Below are positions 46,485-57,200 of a stretch of 64,000 nucleotides of DNA, in pieces. Position 1 is the first letter of the stretch; each line of letters starts with the position of its first letter. The notes beneath the pieces were generated by a model that worked only from the letters and a program-made list of their open reading frames with translations, ran no database searches and had not been told where the DNA came from. The DNA is from Liolophura sinensis. Lineage: Eukaryota > Mollusca > Polyplacophora > Chitonida > Chitonidae. The DNA lies in assembly GCF_032854445.1 (NCBI RefSeq), contig NC_088299.1:2515001-2579000 (forward strand). The letters run 5' to 3'. The position numbers and the translations under genes were made by a program.

Positions 46485-46590
46485 TCTGCAGATGGTTGTG
46501 GGTTTCCTCCCAGCATAATGCTGGCCGCCGTCATATAAATGAAATATTCTTTGAATACCACGTAAAGCACCAATCAAATAAATAAATAAA
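46485..46590 (+). mobile_element. SINE family A, 3' fragment, sense
   Basis: tctgcagatggttgtgggt, cataatgctggccgccgtc and an aaataaataaataaa tail, just beyond the CPSF1 polyadenylation signal. Confidence 0.85.
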
Positions 46591-48939
46591 TTGTTCTGTT
46601 GTCTGACATACTATAATTACTGGTCATTATCTGGCATACTTCTAAAAATATATATCATTGGTGTTCATTTTCCCACGCGAGTGAATGGCCAGGAGGGGTG
46701 GGGGCTTGAATAACTAGTTAATAAGTAATAAGTAACTCAGAAAATTTGTGAATTGTGCTAAATTGTTATGCAGCGGGTGATGAATACACCTCAAACTTAC
46801 TGATGGTGAATATTTTTATGTTTTTTGTTCAGTAAATTTGATCAGAGAGCGTGCTTCTCTGTTGTATGTATTCTTGGCCCTCAGTTAAATGACCCTGAAT
46901 GCATACTAAATCTGATAGAGTAAGGGAGATGGGAGAAAAATCCATTTGTATTAATCAGTAGTATTCCTGTGTCCTGTACCACAACCGTAATGGATTGGGA
47001 GAATTAAATAGGAGTACATTCGGTTCTTAAATTTATACAGAGTTACAATTTGGTTGCACACGGTGCGATTTGTCTTTGTGTTAAAAATATCAGAATTAAG
47101 AAAAATCAAAACGTCCAAACTGTCCATGGATATTCGTCTAAAGGTACAAATCTTATTGAAAAAGATTTTGTCGTAATTTGATTTGATTCGTCAACAAGTC
47201 AAATTGTGGCACCAAACCTGTTTGCCAACCTCTAAAGTAAAGTCACCTTTTTCCTTGTCCATAATCATAGAAGCTTGTCATCGTGTTACATTATCATATG
47301 GTTGGATTATTGTACAAACTCATTATCTTGCATTGTTAGTGTTCTTTGTTGAAGAATGACATCGGTGAGACAGTTTAGATACGTGTAGTTGTATCTACAT
47401 GTAAAGTGCACGTGTCTGGTTTAAAGTGTATCATGTGTCATAGGGAACATAATTATATCGTATCGTAACTCCATCATCTCGTCGTGTCATCATTAAATCG
47501 TATATGTATAACTCTCTATACACTTGTTCTGTTTTTTCTCTGCCTCTAATTCTAAGCCTTCTGCTTTGATTTATTAATGAAGATACAGTGGTGTTAGCAC
47601 ACGATTATACTGACTTCATGATACCTTGCGTGGATATCGACATAGCAGACGACAAAAATCCTGTTCATTGATATTGCATTCCTTATTCAGCAAAACATTT
47701 TAGATGATGTGGAAGCATCTAGAATGGAAGTAAACCAAGGTACATTTATACCCTGGTTTTGGTTTACCATGTTTCGAGAAGCAGTTTAGCGTTGGTACCG
47801 CGTATTTGTCCACATGTGAGAAAGTTCGTCAGTACCTTGTGGAAATTCGCCCACCTGTTACCTCCAGCCCTAGTTCAAATCTTGTTTAATTTGGTTTAAT
47901 ATCATATCACCGTAGCAGATCTGCCATGTGACCATGATATAGATGTCATATTGCAGTAGTGGTAGTAAGAATCTTTGATTCAATTTTCCATGAGATCACA
48001 TGAATCAAAGCCGGGAGATTCATCGGGTATCTGACCAACGGCGGAAGTCACATCAGCTTTTTGACGCTTAACACACACACAGTCTGGAAGATTCTCATAT
48101 TGCATACAAATAGAGAGCTATAAATGCATTTTCTGAATAAACTTTAACACGAACAATTTCTTATGTTTTTTTTTCGTCCACAAACGTATAAAAATCTGCG
48201 CTTATATGGCAACATTTTAGACTACAGGATACTTCATTCTGTTCTTTGGAATGTTCCATGTTTTTTACTAAGCCCTATGATCCGATAGGCCACTAAGTTT
48301 TGCACAGGTACACGTGTAGAATGGCTGTTACCCCCCTTAGAGTAACATATGCAGAGAGACTTGCATACTCCCTACAGCGAGTGAACCGCTTTCTGCGATC
48401 ACTGTATGCACATCATTGCCACCACTTGCAAATTTTGTACAGGGCATAGTGAGTGGTGTATTCGCTGTAAGGAGTATGACCTAGAGTTGTATGTAAATGT
48501 AAGAGGTGGTATAAGTATTACAGCGCGACGAGCCAACTCAAATGCAAACTGTGTCCGTTACGATGTTGCAGAAAAAAATGCTTTATATTTACCTGTACCC
48601 ACGGGCTATAGTTTGTTCAGTAGGCATGAATACTTTTTATTTCTTCAACTATCATTCCAATACGTACACGTTAATTTGAAAAACAGATAATATTAATTAC
48701 TTCCGTTGATAAGTCAATAGTCCTTTGATGTTTCGGTAGGCCATCTTGATTTTCTGTACACATTCTAAGCTCGCCTGTACCAAGTACATGTGTAGTTTAT
48801 ACCCTACCCGAGGGTCGGCGTCCCATAACAGGGGCGGCAATGTTAAACACCGTGTTATATATATATACTGAGCTCAGGTTTTTCACAAATGTAGTTCACA
48901 GCAACACGTGGGGTATACTCCATCGTTGATTCGATATGT

Positions 48940-49215
48940 GTAGATTAAATACCGTAAATAGCAAAATTCATTTACTTAATGTATTGTGTATTAGAATCAA
49001 TGTTAAACAAAATTATACGGGAGGTATCTTAAATAGTACTGCATATATTGACCTGAAGTTTTACATGCATGTAAAACAAAATCACAAGAGGGGATGTTCC
49101 AACGATGATTTGTGCATATTAAAAACCGTAAATTACCAAAGTGATGACTGCAGTACTTTATGTATGGAGGTGAAGTTTTGTATTCATATATCTCCTAGAA
49201 GCGAACTCTTAGGTA
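48940..49215 (+). repeat. Interspersed repeat family F copy with internal repeat
   Basis: Matches 33280-33515 in word order (gacctgaagttttacatgc, gtaaattaccaaag, gaagttttgtattcatat). Within this copy, aaataccgtaaatagcaaaa and aaaaaccgtaaattaccaaa suggest a partial tandem duplication. Confidence 0.6.
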
Positions 49216-50596
49216 TATTTGAGCTGTAGGCCATAAACTCCTAAAAGCTTCTAGCTTTCTGCAGAATAGAGTGTTTTCATGCCATTGGATAAGTTGTCTT
49301 TATACGTCTTGATGTCACCAGTGAAACCCAGAATTGCACCATTCAGCAGACCTCCCTATATGAGAAAATGTCGCCGTGTCAACGAAGACGTGAATTAAGG
49401 CCCATCCTATTTGAGAGTGCATGTAGCCTTGATTTCTTGTGGCTTAAGACTTCGTGAGAGAGGAAATTGCATGTATGCGAAGAATTTACAACACCAGATA
49501 CTAAACAGATGTGTAAGCCGATAAAGGCAGCAAGCGAACCTCCGAGAGTTAGAGATAAAAATAAAGCTTTAAAATGAGGAATACATAGTAAATGATAAAG
49601 AGAACTATTTGCCTCTTTCAATCTAACACAATGCAAACATTTAATTCTTACGTGAATATGTCATGTGCAGGTACTATGAAAGATGACAGAGGACATATTT
49701 TGCCACCTCACTGTTCCTATACTTTGCATGGGTCACTAAGGTCAAGGTAGAGAACTGGCGAAAGTTCCCTTCCTGGCTCCAATAATGAGCCATCATTAGG
49801 CCTATTTACCACTTTAAATCTTCCAGTGGTTGGTTTCATGTCGCTTGCACGAAAAGAAATCACACTGTCAATTAGAGATGTACATGACGTCTTTAAAGCT
49901 ATAGATTCCGAAGAACGACCGCGCGCGAGTGTCTTCACCTGTTTCCAGTTGCCCACCACCTAACCCGCGCGAAAGTTTTAATTATCTCGTACACAGTTCT
50001 AGTTATGCAGTGATGAGGAACGCCAGTTAAGCTATCGTATCTACAGCCATGTGTGAACTGTACTGAGAGAGAAAATAACCGATCAGTGAGTGTAAGTATG
50101 TATACCATGCACGTGTTAGCGTAAAGTCAGACTTTGAGGGACAACAGTTCTGGGGTAGTCACGTGTATATACAGGCTTAACCTGACCCGGATTGTTGTAA
50201 GACTAAATCTGAAGACCTACCCAGTGTCAGTGTTGTGTTGAGCTGTGAGAAAGCCAGATGGATACGGCTTAAGCCCTGACAGAGACTCTATGAAGGATGA
50301 AGACGGAGGCATGCATCGCAGGCGGGCCACTGCTGACACCGCCTTCCTAGACCAGGCAGTCTATCTGAACTTCACGTGGCGTACGTAGGGGCCTACGTAC
50401 ATGGTGGGACTAAAATATATAGTCTATATACATATATATGATAGATGTACACGCTCTGAATTCACTGTTTCCTCCTTCCGACGGCTCATGTGCGCCAAGC
50501 CAGATTGTAGCAGTCTAACACCGGACAGGGATTGGAATTAGGTAATGTTGATAGTCGCAAATAATCTTTTTCACCCCACCCCCCCTCCAATCACCC

Positions 50597-50642
50597 CTAC
50601 TCTCTCTCTCTCTCTCTCTCTCTCTCGCTCTCTCTCTCTCTG
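50597..50642. repeat. (CT)n microsatellite
   Basis: About 20 CT dinucleotides interrupted once by cgctct. Confidence 0.95.
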
Positions 50643-50784
50643 CTTTATAAACACTTTTATAAAACGCACGGACCACCCTACAGATGTCCAAAACATATAA
50701 CACAGTTCCACATATTGTACGCTCCAGTCTTCTGAGGATCGTGAGCTCCTCCCGGGCTTTGCGATTAGCATGTAAGCGGAACAC

Positions 50785-50945
50785 AATGAGCCAAAAATCT
50801 CACAAATGTGATCGCTGTAAGCTTTAGTCCTGCTCGTACTGGCTTCCTCTCCGGCCCTAGGAGAGGTCTCCGTTGGAAGGTCTTCTAGCAACATGAAAAT
50901 GGCCGTGAAGCCGGGTGTGAATGTAATTTTACGGTATGGGTGAGG
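50785..50945 (+). mobile_element. Degraded SINE family A copy
   Basis: ctcacaaatgtgatcgctgt, tactggcttcctctccggcc and ggaaggtcttctagcaac mirror the family A body. Tail and core are lost. Confidence 0.55.
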
Positions 50946-50964
50946 TGCCAAGTCTGTTTTTTGG

Positions 50965-51095
50965 GGCAGGATACCTCAGTGGCGGCGGTACTTTGGCGGC
51001 ATGCATTCGCCCTGCCGTAAGAAGATACCGTATACGTACATTTACACACCTACTGATTCCTCGTCGTCATATGACGTAAACCTCCAAGCATACAC
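50965..51095 (+). mobile_element. SINE-like family C/B 3' segment
   Basis: acctcagtggcggcggtact, actttggcggcatgcattc and tcgtcgtcatatgacg match the 3' parts of the copies at 51495 and 37793. Confidence 0.5.
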
Positions 51096-51494
51096 ACATA
51101 CTATATCGGGATCTGGGGCTATAGGCTCACTCCGCTAGTCTTCAAATCCCAGTGGTTCTCCGTTACTAACTAAGCCAGTGGACTACTCCTCTACCGGTAT
51201 GTATTTACTCTGTGCTGGAATGGCGCGTCGCACCATGTCTTTGTTATACCCCTGTAGCCGCTTCCTCAAAGCAATTGAAGGCTGTTGAACTAAATGAACC
51301 TACATAAATAAACCCCAGTAGGTACATGTACAAGAAGCTTTATACCATCATTTCGAGTACCAGTACTATATAAGTCTCACTCTAATTAGCGAAGGAAGTT
51401 TATGGTCAACAGTTAACATACATGAGGTGTGTGTACGCCAGAGTTAGAACATCGACCAATCCACTCACAGTAACTAGACTGAAACATTCCGTAA

Positions 51495-51745
51495 AGTGCA
51501 CATGACGCTCAGCACTGAGAGGTTAGAACAAGGACTGGACAGGACTGGACAGGACTGGTTGGCTCAGTGTAAGTACAATGTGACTGGGTGGGGGCCAGTG
51601 TCATGTGTGGTGTCTTCGGCATAACACTTCAGTGACGTCAGCACTTTGGCGGAATGGACTCGCTCTGTCACAATAAAACACGGTATATGCACACGCATCG
51701 ATTGCCTTCTCGCCGTGATACCACCTGTGTCAGGTGTCAACAACG
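51495..51745 (+). mobile_element. SINE-like family C copy
   Basis: tcagcactgagaggttagaa, tacaatgtgactgggtgg, gtgtcttcggcataacac and actttggcggaatggactcg. It includes a short internal triplication of ggacaggact around 51535-51560. Confidence 0.7.
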
Positions 51746-52189
51746 CCGGCTTGACCAAATAGTATGCGTTACAGTACGCTTATGAGCGTTGGTCGATGAA
51801 AAACAAGGTCCTCATATGACGACCTTGTTATTTATAGTTTGAGCCGTTCGGTAATATTAAAAAATTCGACCTAATGCATTGGAACCGATTCAACCGTCCA
51901 TGACCGATGGCATATAACGATTACGTTCAGATTTTGGAAGTTTAAATGTGTTCTAACTGCATTTTCTTTGCATAATATTGAAATCAAAAATAACGATGTA
52001 TAGAGCTAATGGTGTTACGGGCCTCTAACGAAAGTCAGTTTTGGTAGTGGATATGAGGGATTTTACGTTATAATAGTTTGGAACACTGTACGGGACATAA
52101 ACGACAATTACATTTTCTATGTTTATTTTATTTTATTTTTTTTTTTTTTACTTATTGTTTGGTTTCACTCTTGATGAAAACTAATATCT

Positions 52190-52610
52190 TCTGGATGAAA
52201 AGGTTTTTACCGCGGTGAAAAGAGTTTCCACTTGGATTAATAGGTTTTCACCTTGGTGGATACCCACGGTGATCTTGTACCAGAGACGTTGTTTGGGGTC
52301 AAAATACAGTTTAGAGGTGTTGGAGAACAGCTTTGATCAGGTAAGTTTTGTGACAACAGTTGTATTTCCATACTCCATTGTGGTCGTTTATGTAAATCCC
52401 CTAATTAATATGTATACATGTGGTTAGAATGCCCTTTTCCGGCCAAGACTTCTTATGTCACACAAGTTTCTACCATTGCGGAAAAGTTTTCCCACCCAGG
52501 TGAGAAGTCTTTCCAAAACTTCCCACCAGGCTAAGAACGTGTTCCAACCATGTCAAAACACCCAGGTGGAAACTAAAGAAAAAGTTACAAAACTTTTTAA
52601 GAAATGTAAA
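52190..52610 (+). repeat. Degenerate ~20-bp repeat region
   Basis: Recurring variants of ggttttcaccttggtgg and aagttttcccacccaggtg occur in two clusters (52190-52275 and 52480-52580). Two short open frames here follow the repeat and show no homology. Confidence 0.45.
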
Positions 52611-53794
52611 TGTCGTACATGGACCACGGTTGTTAGTGAATATAGATTATAACTGGGGGTCTGCTGACTGTCGCTCTCTGTGTAGTGTCTGTCTTGTAGT
52701 TATAATACAGGTGACATATAACGCGTATACATGTATCTAGCCTAGACGTCAACGAGGTTCATTCACCGCAATGCTAATCTATCAGATCATCGCAGGCTTG
52801 TATGTCACGTTTTTGTGAACTTTAGCCGCAAATACATAACAATTAACTTAAATATGCTCCGTTTAACTGTGATGAAAAAAGCAACATTTTTGTTCTGAAT
52901 ACCAGGCCGCGGAGATTCTGATCACGTGATTCTGCTTGGAGCATCCTCACATCAAGGTTGAGTTTTGTTTACTGAACTAGCAGTATGTATGAAGGCTGTG
53001 TTTATGTCTGCTAGCTATACAGGTGCTGGATAGCGTGTGGTTAGAAGACCGTTAAAATCTGGGACAAATGTGCGTGTCAGGGTGAGTTGAGCCAGTATAG
53101 ATCGATTGCAGGTAGCCTTGAAGGTCAATATAGAGGTGTAAGTACATGATGTAAAAATGGTAGGATTTAACAGAGCCCGTATAGTTGTTATTGGGTATTA
53201 CACTTCTTGGATAAAGCACAGATTCTAGTGCTGAAAACTGCTAGCATTTGTTGTTCAGTAGCGATGATCGGCTCTGCATTGCCATACCTAATCGCAATAA
53301 TGAAAGGTTTTGTTACAATATTGTATTAATGATAGGCTTTGTTACAATATTGCATTAAGGATACACAGTAAATGACCTTAAACGTTGCATTTAAGAGGCA
53401 AAATAGGGCTTACTTAAGCATTACTTTTACTGGTGAATATCACATTTGCCCAGTTTGATATCATACTATTTCCAAACAATCATAAAAACACCATTCCAAG
53501 GCCAATAAACCTTTCATAATCAGATGTGCGCTTCTTTGTCACGAACGAAATTTTAGGTCAATGACTATCGTAGGCTTTGTTTTACGGTGTCGGGAATATG
53601 CTTTGTTGTACAGCATATGTGTTGGCATTTATTTATTTATTTGTTAATGTATAACACTTTTGCTATCACCTTCACTTGGCCTGTTTCAGTGTGTTGACGA
53701 TCGGTTATAGTGGCAGAGTGAAAGCGACAGGTCGTTCTCTGCATTAGGTACATGACCCGCACCTGTGACGGGAGCTGAGGAACTCCTCACCAAC

Positions 53795-54233
53795 ATGGCG
53801 GCCTCTCCGCAGAGTGGACAGGCGACAGAACTGAAGAAAACAGTTAACTTTTTACACTGCACGGCAATTCTCATAGCCTTAACGGGACACATCGCCATCT
53901 TTATCCGTCCATCGGACATTCTGGCGAACATCGGCTCCATCGGTGGCTTCTTCATATTTTTATTCGTCACGGGTCTGACGAATTTACTCCTGGCCCTGTG
54001 TTTTGCCGAGGTCGGGACGATTTACCCGAAGGCCGGCGGTCCTTACGCCTTCGTGTTGATCGTGTTTGGCAGCCTGCCAGGCTTTCTGACCATGTGGGGA
54101 TACGTGTGCCTTGTATCGGGGCCCTTCTGGGCTCTCATGGCTTACACTGCTGTTGTATACCTGGTCAAGCCATTCTTCCCAGGCTGCGATCCACCGGAGA
54201 CCGTCCTCAAACTACTGTCAGCCTGGACATTAG
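53795..54233 (+). CDS. SLC7-like exon 1 (start)
   Basis: ATG in caccaacATGgcg; donor ACATTAG|gtacgt. It encodes residues 1-146 and the first base of codon 147: helices 1-3, the GHIAIFI variant of the helix 1 motif, LCFAEVGTIYPKAGGPYAF and the GCDPP loop with Cys131. The open frame extends upstream to 53765 without another ATG. A good acceptor (cctgtttcag, ending 53688) suggests a 5'UTR intron before this exon. Confidence 0.92.
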
Positions 54234-57200
54234 GTACGTACTTGTATACTATGATACCCCGTTCAGATCAAAAATCATTGAGCCTGCTTTAAACTATTAG
54301 CCCGAGATTGCTAGGTTTGGGAGATTTTTCGGGAAGGAAACTATCTAAGTATAGAAAAAAAGTTATTTAAATTCCTCCTCAAATCCTGCAAAAAAGAACC
54401 ATTGTCAACATTTATTGTACCGTGAATGTGAGACACGGTGGATTCTATCCACAGTGGATGCGCATGATCCGTATATATAGATATGTAGCCCCAGTTATAA
54501 CGACACGCTTTTGAAAGTACTTACAGTGTTGAGGTTATATTTTAGATATACATGCTTTTGTGCCTTTTTATGCTCCCACATAAAATGAGGGGGTAAGAGT
54601 AATGAGATCGATTTTCCTGTTTGTTCACCATGCTTGTGTTATTAAAACTAAGTGAAGAAGAAACATGAATCTCACATGTTATGAGAAAACTAGCCGAATC
54701 TTTGCATAAGTAATTGCATAGCTACGCCAGATGTTTTCCGAATTTGGTAAAAGTCTGTGATATTTCAGTTTAAGGAACACCAGATTTGTCTCCAATAACG
54801 TTGCTTGCAATCAGCTATCGGTACTTTCGCCTTCCTGTCTTGTCCATTTTCTCCAGTGACGGTGGTGTGATCAACTGTCAGAACTTTAGCCTTAACGTCT
54901 TGTCTTTTCTCTCCAGTCACGGCGGTGGTTGCGATCTGCTGTCTGTACTTTCGCCCTATTGTCTTCTCCATCTTCTCCAGTCAGAATGGTTGTGATCAAC
55001 TGCGTGTATTTTCGTCATATCATCTTGTCTTTTCTCTCCAGTAACGGTGGTCTTTCTTCACCAGTCACAGTGATCAACTGTCTGTATTTTCACCCTGTCA
55101 TCTTTTCCTCTCCAGTTACGGTACTTGTGATCAACTGTCTGTACTTTCGCCTTATTGTCTTGTCCCTCTTCTCCAGTCACGGTGGTTGTTGGCAGTTGTC
55201 TGTATTTTTCATATTATCGTCCTGTCAATCTTCTCAAGTCACGGTGGTTGTGATCAACAGTCTGTATTTTCTTCTTATCGCCCTGTATTTGTTCTCCAGT
55301 CACGGTGGTTGTGATCAACTGTCTGTACATGAAGTACATCACCCGTGTCCAGACGTTCCTGAGCGGAACCAAGATGGTGGCCATGTTGATCTTGATCATC
55401 GCCGGTTTGATCCAGTTTGGACAAGGTACGTGAATGATCAATTTCAGTGTTTGTCCGAAATTACGGTACTATGGCAAGGCTGTCTGTCTAGGTTAATCCT
55501 GGTATTTAGAAGCTGGGTAGTTTTATAGAGAACAAAATTCTTTGTTTCACGGTAACAACGTTTCTGCATACATGTGATATATTTTTTCATTTTTTTTTCT
55601 TTAAAAACCTTATCTTTCTTGGGAAGACTGCCATTATTTTTTGCAACGTTGTCACTTTATCGTCACGCACCCCATTTTCGCAAACCTAATCGTCACTCAC
55701 CTCATAGTCACACACCTCATTGTTTGACACCCCATTGTCTCATATCCGGTAGGGAGGTTTCCCGTTCGAGCTCTTTTATCGCTGATAAAATTCCTATTGT
55801 ACCTTGTGACCTGTCAAAGATGTTAAGCAACTGTTTTTGATTATATTTACTGTAACATGGGCGTCTGAAACATTTCACGAAATGTTAATTAGAGCAGAAG
55901 AACGACGGAGAAAATGGAGAAGTTTAACGTTTGTGAAAGGAAAGCGGTGTAATTTATCCCTCCAGAACAAGGTGAGGTAGGTTATCCGTAAATTATTGTT
56001 AAGGAAACCTGCCTAACATTTTTCCCAAGTCACACGAAACAGTAGGACTATTTTTACCTCTACTGACGAAAGAGTTGTCAATGTGTCATAATTAACTTTC
56101 TTAAACCACATTGTCTCACACCGGAATGTCATACAGTCCATTTTCACGCATCCCATGGTAACACACCACATTGTATCATAGGCACACACCTCGCTGTCTC
56201 ATATATAACTGTCTTAAACCACGTTGTCTCACACCTGATTGTCATACACTCCATTTTCACGCAGCCCATTGTTACACACCATGTTGTCTCATATTGTCTC
56301 ATTGGCACACACCTCGCACCTTGTTCTCACTCAACTCATAGTCATTCATGACCGTGTAAACATGATTCAAATGGTTAAAGGCGCCTTGCAGATGTAGTCC
56401 CATAGAAATGCCAGAGTTGTTGAAAATTTGTGGTCTTTGGGTCGTAAATGACTTCTGAGTCATGTACATGGGACAACTGTAACCATTTCATGTCCAAACA
56501 ATAAGTATCTCATATGAGGAACATTAGGTACATTAAACAAGCCGTCCAGGTGGTGGGCTCTTTTTTCTTTCTTTCTGTGACACGTCACTGTTTCTGTATC
56601 CATGTAGTTGTGCTCTTAAAGTAATTAGCCTATGACTGACGTAGTCCACAAGTACTAGAGCGTATCATCAAATACTGATGACGTGGAACGGGTTTGTTTG
56701 GATGGGAAATAGTGTGGGAAGCGCTGTCATTACATCAAACACACGTCAATTCTGATTTCACGTTAATCATCTGGTCTTTCTTTTCTTATCCCTACACAGG
56801 AGAGAGGGCTAATTTCGATGACATGTTTACGGGCACGACCACTGACGCTGGCGGATTTGCTATGGCAGTCTTTGCTGGAATATTTGCCTATGGTGGCTGG
56901 TGAAGAAATTTCTAAACAGTACATTCATTTTCTCCGTAAAATATTTTCTGTCTATCTGGTGCATTTAGCGGTACGTGCAGTTCAACTTTCGGCCTACGAC
57001 ATGCAGCTTGCACGAAATTGTTGTGTCAATTATTTCCCCATGTATTCTGACATGACGTCTCTGTCACGTTTCCAACCCGTTTACATTGGGTGTGTTGCGA
57101 TCCTGAACAGTTCGTGTGGATATTTTTACACTTTTTGATCAGACCTTTTCCGCATGCGGTTAATATTTATATCCTTATAATAATTCTCTAACTGCACATT

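Larger units (their letters stand above)
46190..53790. other. Intergenic region between CPSF1 and the SLC7-like gene
   Basis: I find no conserved coding sequence here. Open frames at 48406-48690 (plus), 49379-49636 and 49717-49959 (minus) have no recognisable family and are likely chance. The stretch 49900-50000 is locally CpG-rich (gcgcgcgag, cccgcgcg). Repeats inside are listed separately. Upstream promoter and untranslated exons of the transporter presumably lie here. Confidence 0.65.

Noticed and set aside
49717-49959. 80-codon minus-strand frame in the intergenic region
   Set aside because: It starts with ATG and lies in a CpG-richer stretch, but I see no domain, signal peptide, splice partner or homology.
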